Shown: piece by piece, positions 6,924-14,664 of the stretch | Layout: every line of letters starts with the position of its first letter | Numbering within the stretch: the first letter of the stretch is position 1 | Translations under genes and position numbers: made by a program | DNA from: Porticoccaceae bacterium | GTDB lineage: Bacteria > Pseudomonadota > Gammaproteobacteria > Pseudomonadales > Porticoccaceae | Direction: 5' to 3' | NCBI GenBank assembly: GCA_017858295.1 | Contig: JAFMBU010000014.1 | Coordinates: 1 to 19,105, forward strand | Length of the DNA: 19,105 nucleotides | The notes under the pieces: model-generated | Seen by the model: only the letters and a program-made list of their open reading frames with translations | Told to the model about the DNA's origin: nothing | Databases searched by the model: none

Positions 6924-8453
6924 ATGTCAGCATCTAACTCAATCAACACCTCCGCCAGTGCCCTGCGCAACCTCAGCTTCTGGTTTGCCCTCTCGGCCCT
7001 GCTCTGCCTATTGCTAGTGGATATAGAAATCAGCAGCGCAGATCCCTGGGCGGAACTCGGCTTGATGACTGCCGGGGCGCTAAGCCCATCGGTGTGGTCT
7101 TGGCCGACACTGCTCAGCAGCCTGGCCAATACCTTCGCCTTTGCCCTTCAGGGTGTGACTCTCGCCGCCATGGGCGGTTTTGTACTGGCACTGGGCTACC
7201 GTTTTACCTTGGTGCGGGCATTCTGTGCCTTTATTCGCTCGATCCACGAACTGTTCTGGGCGCTGTTATTTATGCAGGTGGCCGGACTTTCGTCTCTGAC
7301 CGGGCTGCTGGCCATCGCCATTCCCTATGCTGGCACCTTGGCAAAAATCTATGGTGAGCTATTTGAAGAAGTGGACCCAGCACCGGCGAACAATCTGCCC
7401 CCCACTTCCAGCAGATTAAGCCATTTTTGCTATTCAGTGCTGCCCCTGGCATGGCGCTCCATGGCCACTTACACCAGCTACCGTTTTGAGTGTGCCATTC
7501 GCTCCAGCGCCATCCTCGGTTTTGTCGGCCTACCGACGCTGGGATTTCATCTTGAGACGGCTCTTAGCGATGGCCAATACAGTGAAGCTGCAGCGTTCTT
7601 TTATGCATTATTGCTGCTGATTGGCACGCTGCGCCTGTGGCTGCACAAGCGACTACTGCCGGTCTATCTGGTGGCGGTGTTCTACTATCTGCCGCCTCAA
7701 GCGACGATCTCTTGGCAGCTGCTGGTGCGCTTTATAAGCGAAGATATAGTGCCGGCGCCACTTCGCGGGCAAACTATTGCAAGTGCTGAAACCCTAAATA
7801 GCCTAAGCCAGTGGTTTAGTCTGCTCTGGCAGCAGCAAATTTGGCCCGGATTGGTCAATACAGTGCTGCTCGGGCAGATTAGTTTGGTATTTACCGGTCT
7901 ATTGGCGCTGGCACTGCTACCCCTGAATTCATCGCTGTTCTTTAGGCATGGGCGCATTGTTAGTCGCCACCTGAAGCGGAGCATCGGCGATTCCATCTTA
8001 GTGCTGCTGCGCACACTGCCAGAATATCTACTGGCCTTTATCGGGCTGCTGATATTTGGGCCATCAATGTTGCCAGCAATTTTGGCACTGGGAATTCACA
8101 ACGGCGCAATTATCGGCCATTTGCTTGGACGCTACACCGAAGAGTTCAATCTCCGCGACGATGCCAGCCGGGGAATCACATTGTATTTTTACGAAGTGCT
8201 GCCCCGAATTTACCGCCAGTTTTTGGCATTTTTGTTTTATCGCTGGGAAGTGATTCTGCGGGAGACCGCGATTCTCGGAATTCTAGGCATTGCCACACTG
8301 GGCTTCTATATTGACTCAGCCTTTGAGACCTTTCGCTTTGATGTGGCTCTGCTGCTGATTTTAGTCAGTGCCGCACTGAATATTAGCGTCGATCAATTTG
8401 CCCGCTACCTGCGTCAGCGACTGCAACTCAAGACGGTGCCTGAATCACTTTAA
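6924..8453 (+). CDS. fused double PhnE-like ABC transporter permease
   Basis: The protein has 509 residues, about twice the length of an ordinary PhnE, and contains two permease modules in tandem. Each module ends with the cytoplasmic loop that contacts the ATPase: the first has YRFECAIRSSAILGFVGLPT (about residues 187-206) and the second YRWEVILRETAILGILGIAT (about 440-459), which are clearly homologous. Many hydrophobic segments lie between them. A single chain would therefore supply both halves of the membrane channel, where most PhnE-type systems use a dimer or two genes. The start is ATG 6924, 5 nt after the ATPase stop, with only a weak ribosome binding site, which suggests translational coupling. 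It is the last gene of the operon and converges on the hydrolase gene, whose stop is 30 nt away. Confidence 0.88.
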   Translation: MSASNSINTSASALRNLSFWFALSALLCLLLVDIEISSADPWAELGLMTAGALSPSVWSWPTLLSSLANTFAFALQGVTLAAMGGFVLALGYRFTLVRAFCAFIRSIHELFWALLFMQVAGLSSLTGLLAIAIPYAGTLAKIYGELFEEVDPAPANNLPPTSSRLSHFCYSVLPLAWRSMATYTSYRFECAIRSSAILGFVGLPTLGFHLETALSDGQYSEAAAFFYALLLLIGTLRLWLHKRLLPVYLVAVFYYLPPQATISWQLLVRFISEDIVPAPLRGQTIASAETLNSLSQWFSLLWQQQIWPGLVNTVLLGQISLVFTGLLALALLPLNSSLFFRHGRIVSRHLKRSIGDSILVLLRTLPEYLLAFIGLLIFGPSMLPAILALGIHNGAIIGHLLGRYTEEFNLRDDASRGITLYFYEVLPRIYRQFLAFLFYRWEVILRETAILGILGIATLGFYIDSAFETFRFDVALLLILVSAALNISVDQFARYLRQRLQLKTVPESL

Positions 8454-8483
8454 TCGCTTAAGCTGGTGTAACCCTGGAGAGCT

Positions 8484-9413
8484 CTATTGCCCGGCTGCCT
8501 TGGCTGTAGAGGCCTCTACCTTATCCATATGCCCGCGCATCCGCGCAATCAACTCCGGCAAAACGTTTTCCGGCATGTTGTGGCCCATTTCTTCGAGTAG
8601 CACAAACTCCGAGCCCTGGATTAACTCAGCGGTATGAACACCATGAGGTGGCGGCACCAGAGTGTCGTCAACTCCGTGCAGCACCAGAGTGCTGGCCTCA
8701 ATGCTGGCTACATCTTTAGAGCGATCGCCGGACTTAAAAATCGCCATCAGCTGGCGCGGCATGGATTCAGGGTAGAAACCCCGAGCGCGCATCATCGCGT
8801 CTCGTTCAGCGGCAGCATCACCCTCAGCAAGCTCGCGCAAATTGCCCTCCGCTCGCCGTGTCGGCCAAGGTAAATGACGCGCCCCAGTTGAAGACATAAT
8901 TGAAACCAAACTGCGGGTACGCTGAGGATATTGCGCGGCGACAACCTGAGCGATCATGCCACCCATAGAGGTGCCGATAATATGCGCGTCCCGATAACCC
9001 AGATGATCCATCAGCGCCACCGTATCCGCCGCCATATCATCCAGCGTATAGGGCGCATTGACCGGCAGACCGAGCTTTTGCTTAATCAGCTGTAACCACA
9101 GGGTCGGCTGACCCCAGCTATCGAAACGGGTGGATCCGCCGACATCACGATTATCAAACATCAGCAGCTCATAGCCTCCCTCTACAAGACCTTTGACCAG
9201 AGTATCGCCCCAGACCACATTGGAGCCGCCGAGGCCCATAATAATCACTACCTTGGGCTTGTCTGGGCCTTCACCGACAATTCGATAGGCCATTTCAAGG
9301 CCATTCACTGGGGCGGTCTGCAGCGCAAAAGACTCAATATAAGTGCGGGAATACTCGGCACTCGCCCACGGCGCGCACAGGGTTAACAGCAGAGCTAAAA
9401 CAATGGTTTTCAT
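8484..9413 (-). CDS. exported alpha/beta hydrolase
   Basis: The protein has 309 residues, started at ATG 9413 because AAGGA lies 7 nt upstream and the first 19 residues (MKTIVLALLLTLCAPWASA) form a clear signal peptide; the open frame extends upstream without support. The alpha/beta hydrolase triad is visible: S149 in the nucleophile elbow GTSMGG, D250 in LHGVDDTLVP and H278 in EMGHNMPE. The oxyanion-hole region is IIMGLGGSNVVW (58-69) and the strand before the elbow is LLMFDNRDVGGST (84-94). It is probably a periplasmic esterase or related hydrolase. It is the last gene of the five-gene operon, 25 nt after the oxygenase stop, so it may release or process the compound handled by the other genes, but the substrate cannot be read from the sequence. 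Confidence 0.88.
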   Translation of the reverse strand: MKTIVLALLLTLCAPWASAEYSRTYIESFALQTAPVNGLEMAYRIVGEGPDKPKVVIIMGLGGSNVVWGDTLVKGLVEGGYELLMFDNRDVGGSTRFDSWGQPTLWLQLIKQKLGLPVNAPYTLDDMAADTVALMDHLGYRDAHIIGTSMGGMIAQVVAAQYPQRTRSLVSIMSSTGARHLPWPTRRAEGNLRELAEGDAAAERDAMMRARGFYPESMPRQLMAIFKSGDRSKDVASIEASTLVLHGVDDTLVPPPHGVHTAELIQGSEFVLLEEMGHNMPENVLPELIARMRGHMDKVEASTAKAAGQ

Positions 9414-9438
9414 AACCGCTTCCTTATCAAACAGTCCA

Positions 9439-10416
9439 TTACGCGACCAACGAAGCCAGCACAGTGCGTTTACCCTGAAAGGGCCGCCGTCCATGCATGA
9501 CCAAAAAATTATCTAACAGGGCAACATCACCGGACTGCCATGGAATATCAAACGTCAGCTTGTCAGCCAGATCTATGGCCAGGGCCATATGGCTGCTGTC
9601 GATAGCCGATCCATCGCCAAAACAGATAGATTTTTCACCGCTATTGCGGGCATCTTTCCAACCGCGAAAGGCAGCAATCAGCTGATTAAAAAATACTGTG
9701 CGGCCATCATTGAGTTGCCGTACCGCTGGCAACACAGGGGTAGTCACACTGAGTGAACCGTCCTCCTGCCACTGCCAGTCATAATCTAAATGCGCTAGTT
9801 TGCCCTCGGCCTGCTGTCGATTCTCGGCACTCAACGTGCTCTTCCAGCTGCGGCCCTGACCTGAGGCCAAGTCCTCTTCCAGAGGCATGGTCTGGGAATA
9901 GCGCACGCCTTTGCTCTCGCAAGCTGCAACAAAATCCGGCAGTTGCTCCCTGAGTTGCTGCAACAGAATATCCGAGCGGCAAATGGGTGTGGCGCCGCCC
10001 TGTTCAGCAGCCTGCTCACAGAAAAACAGCAACTTCGAGGGATAGACCGGTGTCTGGGCCATCTCGTGATGTAAAAAGATGGAAACCGTTGACGGTGCTT
10101 CATTGGCGGTAAACACCAACTCAGTGCGATTGCGTCTTACGGCATTGGAGAGGGACTCGGCGTAGGTGAAATTGGGCCAGTCAAAGGCGCGAATAAAGGC
10201 ATCAAAATCGCCATCATTTACAACACCAAAACCGCGAAATAAAATCGCACCGGTAAGCGCCAGCTGATCTTCAATCTGAGTTCTATGCTGTGCAATCCAC
10301 TCTGCTATAACAGCCTTATTCGCCGGCTGATCTGCGCCGAACGCCAGCGGAAAAACCGCCTCATCATAATGCTGTTGTCCCGCTAGATTAATCCTGTCAA
10401 CGTCCAATTGGCTCAT
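9439..10416 (-). CDS. TauD/TfdA family Fe(II)/2-oxoglutarate-dependent oxygenase
   Basis: The protein has 325 residues from ATG 10416; a TTG 9 nt upstream overlaps the previous stop codon and is less likely. The iron ligands are H116 and E118 (LHHEMA) and the distal H308 (MHGRRPFQGKR), with R317 a candidate for 2-oxoglutarate binding. The block YPSKLLFFCEQAAEQGGATPICRSD, split here as YPSKLLFFCE (126-135) and GGATPICRSD (140-149), places it in the SyrP/clavaminate-synthase-like branch of TauD/TfdA rather than with true taurine dioxygenases. It would hydroxylate, or oxidatively cleave, a small molecule in the cytoplasm. It is the fourth gene of the operon, with its start 5 nt after the aldo/keto reductase stop, so translation is probably coupled. 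Its real substrate is unknown. Confidence 0.87.
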   Translation of the reverse strand: MSQLDVDRINLAGQQHYDEAVFPLAFGADQPANKAVIAEWIAQHRTQIEDQLALTGAILFRGFGVVNDGDFDAFIRAFDWPNFTYAESLSNAVRRNRTELVFTANEAPSTVSIFLHHEMAQTPVYPSKLLFFCEQAAEQGGATPICRSDILLQQLREQLPDFVAACESKGVRYSQTMPLEEDLASGQGRSWKSTLSAENRQQAEGKLAHLDYDWQWQEDGSLSVTTPVLPAVRQLNDGRTVFFNQLIAAFRGWKDARNSGEKSICFGDGSAIDSSHMALAIDLADKLTFDIPWQSGDVALLDNFLVMHGRRPFQGKRTVLASLVA

Positions 10417-10421
10417 AGTGA

Positions 10422-11414
10422 TCAATCGTAAATCGAGTGAAACGTATTAAACGCGGCTTCGCAAAACTGCGCCGGATCATTAAACCGGCGGTTCTGATTG
10501 AGCGCAGAAATGGCATCCATTTCTTCATCATTTAAGCTGAATTCCGTGAGGGCCAAATTCTCAATCAGACGTTGAGGATTGTTGGTTTTTGGAATCACCG
10601 CCGTGCCTCGCTGTATACCCCAGCGCAACACCACCTGAGCCGCCGTGGCACCGGTTCGCTGTGCCGCTGCCAGCACTGCAGGGTCAGTTAGCACTGTGTC
10701 ATTGGCGCTGGCCATATTCAGTGCCACATAGGACAGAGAACCCAGGGGCGAGAATGCCGTGACTGCCATATTGTAAGACCGCGCGGTGCGCAATAAGGCT
10801 TCCTGAGTAAGGTAAGGGTGAGATTCAATCTGCAACATAGCCGGTTTAATACGCGCATAACTCATCAGGTCGTGTAACAGGCCAGCATTGTAATTACACA
10901 CGCCAATTTGACGCACCAGGCCATTTTCCACCAACTGTTCCATGGCGCCCCAGGTTTCGCTCAGGGGAACCTGGTCAAGCTCCATACCCGGACTCTCGGC
11001 ACTGGGGTCAAAGATCCACTCCGCCGGGTAGCGATCATGAAAATCCACATAGCGCAGGGCAATGGGGAAATGCACCAGATAGAGGTCGATATAATCTAAA
11101 CCTAAATCATCCATTGATCGACGACAGGCTGCCTCAACATGCTCGGCACGGTGATAGGTATTCCAAAGCTTGCTGGTTACCCAGAGCTCTTCACGACTGC
11201 AGAGACCATCGGCAATGGCTCTGGCGATACCCTCACCCACCTGCTGTTCGTTGCCGTAATCCGCGGCGCTATCCAAATGGCGATAGCCCACCTTGATTGC
11301 CTCGTAGACCGCATCCGCAGCGCTGTCCTGATCGATCTTCCACAGACCCAGACCCACAGCGGGCATGGACTTGGAAGAGACTTTGATAACCGGTGCTTTA
11401 ATAGCTTCAGACAT
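10422..11414 (-). CDS. aldo/keto reductase, xylose-reductase-like
   Basis: The protein has 330 residues from ATG 11414, which has AGGA at good spacing; the AGGA begins inside the stop codon of the previous gene. The catalytic tetrad is complete: D48, Y53, K82 and H115 (HLDSAADYGNE, VTSKLW, YLVHFP). These are spaced exactly as in yeast-type xylose reductase (D43, Y48, K77, H110). The insertion after H115 (residues about 121-150, with ETWGAMEQLV) and the cofactor segment IPKTNNPQRLIEN also resemble that group. It would reduce or oxidise a sugar or polyol carbonyl with NAD(P)H. It is the third gene of the operon, 7 nt after the Gfo/Idh/MocA gene, which suggests the two dehydrogenases act on the same compound. 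Confidence 0.9.
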   Translation of the reverse strand: MSEAIKAPVIKVSSKSMPAVGLGLWKIDQDSAADAVYEAIKVGYRHLDSAADYGNEQQVGEGIARAIADGLCSREELWVTSKLWNTYHRAEHVEAACRRSMDDLGLDYIDLYLVHFPIALRYVDFHDRYPAEWIFDPSAESPGMELDQVPLSETWGAMEQLVENGLVRQIGVCNYNAGLLHDLMSYARIKPAMLQIESHPYLTQEALLRTARSYNMAVTAFSPLGSLSYVALNMASANDTVLTDPAVLAAAQRTGATAAQVVLRWGIQRGTAVIPKTNNPQRLIENLALTEFSLNDEEMDAISALNQNRRFNDPAQFCEAAFNTFHSIYD

Positions 11415-11421
11415 AGTATTC

Positions 11422-12708
11422 CTAATCGTTGATGTAATCGGCCAAACCATTGGCCGTCATAAATTCATTGATATCCACTGCCCCACCGCTGGCCATAGAG
11501 GCCTGGGCGGCACTGGCCAGGATCATGGACCAAAGTCCCTGGAGTGGCGTTGCCGCGGACACTGACTTTTTTTCCAGCTGATCCACAAAGGCAATATGTT
11601 CAAAATAGGTGGCGCCATGATGGCCGCTCTGCTCTATAAGTGCAGGATAAGTCACATCCATGGTTTTCGATGGACCCAACTCTCCGGCATCAATAGCCAA
11701 GGAGGCGACAGAGCCCTGCTGCTGATGAAAATTAAATACTTCTTTAGTGGTTAAACGACCGCAATCGCCACTGACAATCAGCTCTTCCCTAAAATCATGG
11801 CAAAACATATTCAAGGTGAAATTGGCTTTGATACCGTTGGCATAATCAATCACCACAAAAGCATGATCATCAATATCCGACTTTTTGCCATCGCGCTCAA
11901 AGTCGACAAAGTTTACCGCCTGCCCGCCACTGGCATAGACCTTTAGTGGCTGAGACTGGGCAAGGAGATTAATTAGATCAAAATAGTGGCAGCACTTTTC
12001 CACCAGAGTGCCACCACTGGTGATATTAAATTTATTCCACTGTGCCACCTTATCCAAAAACGGCGGGCGGTATTCGCTGAGACTAATAGTTTTAATTTCA
12101 CCCAGTGAGGCTCTATCCAGAGCCTCGTGAAAAGCCTCTACATACTGCGCCTTGTAGCGGTACTGCAAACCGATCTGGATAAACGAGGAATAGTCTCGGG
12201 CCATCGCCTCGGTGGCCGCAGCATCTTGCAAGTCAGTGGCCATAGGCTTTTCTAAAAAGATCGCCTTGCCGGACTTGATTGCAGTTTGCAAAATCTCGAA
12301 GTGGGTATAGTTTGGCGTGCAGATAAACAGTGCGTCCACAGCCGGGTCATTACAGGCAGACTCTAGATCTGCATAGCGCACCAGCGACTTATCCGAATAG
12401 ACGGCAAAGTTGGCTTCGGCAATATCCATGCTGTGTTTTTGAGTATCGTAGATGCCATGGATTTGCGCACGACCCAATAAAGTCGCCACACGCATATGCT
12501 CCTGCCCAATAGTCCCTGTGCCAATTATCACTAGGTTGTGGTTTGGTGTCGGGCGCTGGTAGAGGTACTGATCCCCTTGCGTTATATGCTGTTGACCTGG
12601 CGCATCTTCGAAGAAGCGCAGTCTTGGTTTAGTCTTGTTAGAGTTATTCAATCTGGAGTCCGCATTTATTATTTTATTCTGCTCTTGCGACTTTATCTCT
12701 AGTCCCAT
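11422..12708 (-). CDS. Gfo/Idh/MocA family oxidoreductase
   Basis: The protein has 428 residues from ATG 12708, which overlaps the transporter gene by 35 nt. The start is uncertain: an ATG 27 nt upstream and a TTG about 57 nt downstream are alternatives, and no strong ribosome binding site decides. The NAD(P)-binding fingerprint is LVIIGTGTIGQEH (59-71, GTGTIG at 63-68). The family lysine is in EKP (153-155), and the second active-site element is GGTLVEKCCHYFDL, with K238 and H241. An N-terminal extension of about 55 residues precedes the Rossmann fold and is longer than in most relatives. Members oxidise or reduce sugars, inositols or other polyols. As the second gene after the symporter it probably acts on the imported compound. 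Confidence 0.87.
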   Translation of the reverse strand: MGLEIKSQEQNKIINADSRLNNSNKTKPRLRFFEDAPGQQHITQGDQYLYQRPTPNHNLVIIGTGTIGQEHMRVATLLGRAQIHGIYDTQKHSMDIAEANFAVYSDKSLVRYADLESACNDPAVDALFICTPNYTHFEILQTAIKSGKAIFLEKPMATDLQDAAATEAMARDYSSFIQIGLQYRYKAQYVEAFHEALDRASLGEIKTISLSEYRPPFLDKVAQWNKFNITSGGTLVEKCCHYFDLINLLAQSQPLKVYASGGQAVNFVDFERDGKKSDIDDHAFVVIDYANGIKANFTLNMFCHDFREELIVSGDCGRLTTKEVFNFHQQQGSVASLAIDAGELGPSKTMDVTYPALIEQSGHHGATYFEHIAFVDQLEKKSVSAATPLQGLWSMILASAAQASMASGGAVDINEFMTANGLADYIND

Positions 12709-14392
12709 CCCACCATAGCAGCATATTAATGCCAACCAGCGCCAAGATCAGTGGCCAAAATGCCACGCTGATACCATTGACCAAACCAACCGGCGAAAAC
12801 AGCAGGTATAGAGCCACTACCGATGAGGCCAAGGTCACGGCACAGGGCACCGCATAGCGCCAACGTTGCAAGTCTATTTTGTCACTGCGCTTAAAGGTCC
12901 AGGCCTCCTGTCGGGGATAGAGCTGACCAATCACCAGCATCATCACCACTTCAATGACAAATAGAATCGCGTACAGGTGAAGAAAGTGAATGGTTACCCA
13001 GTCATCAAGCACAAACTTCAACAGCCCGTAGGCGATCACATGAAATACAATCACCAGCTTTGCTGCAAGGGCCGGCACACGGTGGCTAAATAACCCGACA
13101 ATGACAATGGCGATAACCGGAATATTATAAAAACCGGTAAATATACGGATAATCTGCCACAAGCCCTCGGGGGCGAACTGCAACATGGGCGCCACCACAA
13201 AGGAGAACAGGGCAATCACCACCGAGGCCCGTTTAGCAATCTTCAGCAACTGTTTATCATCCACCACCGCGGCGCCCTGCCGCTGCTTCAATGGTAGGTA
13301 AATATCCAAGCAGAACAGTGTCGCTGCGCTATTGAGCAGTGAATTAAAGGAACTAAATACAGCCCCGAGCAAGACCGCCAAAAAGAAGCCCATGGCATAG
13401 GTGGGCAACAGATCGCGGATCAGTTGCGGATAGGCCAGATCAATGGATGGCAGACCGCCCTCCGAGCCCACCGGACCATAGAGATGAAAGGCAATCACCC
13501 CGGGAATCATCATCATAAACGGCACCAGGACCTTAAAGAACCCAGAGAACAACACGCCCTTTTGCCCTTCGGCGAGGTTTTTAGCCGCCAGGGTTCGCTG
13601 AATCACATATTGATTGGTGCACCAGTAAAACAGATTGGCAAAGATCATTCCGGTGAACAGCGTACCAAAAGGCGTTGGGTCACTGGGCCCACCAATGGCA
13701 TTGAGTTTCTCGGTGTGAGTATTAGCCACTATATGCAGCCCATCTTCAATACTGCCACCACCCAGCGCGGAGAGCCCCAGCAGCGGCACTGCAAGGCCGA
13801 TTAGCAGCAGACCAATACCGTTTAAGGTGTCCGACACCGCAACCGCCTTAAGGCCGCCAAACACTGCATATAGAGCACCAGTGCTGCCGATCATAACAAT
13901 GGTTAGAGTTAGCGCCTGTGTGTATGGCAGGTTAAACAGCTCCGGCACATCGAATAGGCGAAGCACCGCAATAGAACCTGAGTAAAGCACTGAGGGAATT
14001 GTCACCAAACCGTAACCGAGCATAAACAGCAGCACGGTTAAGCGCCGCACATCGTCGTCGAAACGGCTATTTAAGAACTCCGGCAACGTGGAAAAGGCGC
14101 CTGCCAGATAGCGCGGCAAAAAGATAAATGCCATGCAGATCGTCGCGATCGCGGCAGTGACCTCCCAGGCCATACTGCTGAGATTAAACCCATAGGCAGA
14201 GCCATTAAGCCCGATCAGCTGCTCTGCAGAGAGATTGGTCAGCAGTAAGGAACCGGCAATAAATACCGCCGTAAGACCGCGACCGGCGAGAAAATAGCCA
14301 TCGCGAGTAGCCACTTCCCCCCTGCTCTTGCGGTAGGAAACCCAAGCCACCAGCAGCATAAAGAAAAGGCAGCTCAGCAGCGTTGTGCTCAA
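12674..14392 (-). CDS. sodium:solute symporter, YidK/SGLT-like
   Basis: This inner-membrane transporter of about 572 residues belongs to the SSS family. It shares blocks with E. coli YidK and the SGLT sugar transporters: GYFLAGR, LLLTNLSAEQLIGLNGSAYG, GWEVT (written AWEVT here), YAVFGGLKAVAVSDTLNGIG, HTEKLNAIGGPSDPTPFG, FYWCTNQYVIQRTLA and LAEGQKG. About 13 or 14 hydrophobic helices are present. A sugar or sugar derivative is the likely cargo, carried in with sodium. The start is doubtful: no ATG fits, TTG 14392 was chosen, and an AGGGGAA stretch lies 18 nt before it, too far to be ideal. The N-terminus would be about seven residues shorter than YidK. It is the first gene of a five-gene operon, and its end overlaps the next start. 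Confidence 0.9.
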   Translation of the reverse strand: MSTTLLSCLFFMLLVAWVSYRKSRGEVATRDGYFLAGRGLTAVFIAGSLLLTNLSAEQLIGLNGSAYGFNLSSMAWEVTAAIATICMAFIFLPRYLAGAFSTLPEFLNSRFDDDVRRLTVLLFMLGYGLVTIPSVLYSGSIAVLRLFDVPELFNLPYTQALTLTIVMIGSTGALYAVFGGLKAVAVSDTLNGIGLLLIGLAVPLLGLSALGGGSIEDGLHIVANTHTEKLNAIGGPSDPTPFGTLFTGMIFANLFYWCTNQYVIQRTLAAKNLAEGQKGVLFSGFFKVLVPFMMMIPGVIAFHLYGPVGSEGGLPSIDLAYPQLIRDLLPTYAMGFFLAVLLGAVFSSFNSLLNSAATLFCLDIYLPLKQRQGAAVVDDKQLLKIAKRASVVIALFSFVVAPMLQFAPEGLWQIIRIFTGFYNIPVIAIVIVGLFSHRVPALAAKLVIVFHVIAYGLLKFVLDDWVTIHFLHLYAILFVIEVVMMLVIGQLYPRQEAWTFKRSDKIDLQRWRYAVPCAVTLASSVVALYLLFSPVGLVNGISVAFWPLILALVGINMLLWWDGTRDKVARAE

Positions 14393-14419
14393 ATCGGATG
14401 TAGTGATAGATTCCCCTGC

Positions 14420-14443
14420 TGGCCTGGTAGTTGGCCTGGCACT
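14420..14443 (-). promoter_or_regulatory. 12-bp tandem repeat upstream of the symporter operon
   Basis: Two adjacent 12-bp units, TGGCCTGGTAGT and TGGCCTGGCACT on the plus strand, match at 10 of 12 positions. They lie 28 nt upstream of the symporter start and downstream of a possible promoter, where a repressor would block transcription. The GGCC cores repeat every 12 bp. A binding site is possible but not shown. Confidence 0.35.
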
Positions 14444-14464
14444 TATTTTTATAATTGTGCTGCT

Positions 14465-14492
14465 ATTCTAGCGTAATTTGTGCACTTTGAAA
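14465..14492 (-). promoter_or_regulatory. candidate promoter of the symporter operon
   Basis: Read on the minus strand, TTTCAA (14487-14492) and TAGAAT (14465-14470) are separated by 16 bp. The -10 box matches the consensus at 5 of 6 positions and the -35 box poorly. Transcription would start near 14458, upstream of the tandem repeat. Confidence 0.28.
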
Positions 14493-14525
14493 TATTGGTG
14501 TGGATTCGAAGAGAAGTGCCGAGCT

Positions 14526-14558
14526 GGGAGATCCCTCCACTGCGGTCGGGATAACAGG
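14526..14558. repeat. possible dispersed palindromic repeat, copy 2
   Basis: This segment contains GGGAGATCCCTCCACTGC followed by GGTCGGGATAACAGG. ATCCC (14531-14535) can pair with GGGAT (14548-14552), and GGGAGATCCC is itself self-complementary at its ends. It shares block order with 85-122. It lies in the 272-nt gap between the cupin gene and the symporter operon. A further small hairpin, GGTGT with ACACC, follows at 14565-14578. Confidence 0.35.
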
Positions 14559-14664
14559 GATGGTGGTGTGTCTACACCCCAGGGTGGTAGGCTAACTAGG
14601 GGTTTCAATCATTAAAAAATTTAACCATAGCGTTTGATAATGGCGCGTAATGTTTGACTCAAGC

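Noticed and set aside
9439..10416. Naming the oxygenase as taurine dioxygenase (tauD)
   Set aside because: The iron motif is H-x-E and the surrounding blocks are SyrP-like; there are no taurine transport genes nearby.
14613..14643. Possible minus-strand terminator after the cupin gene: CCAT/ATGG stem followed by a T-rich stretch
   Set aside because: The stem is only 4 bp with an 11-nt loop, too weak to call despite the following T run.
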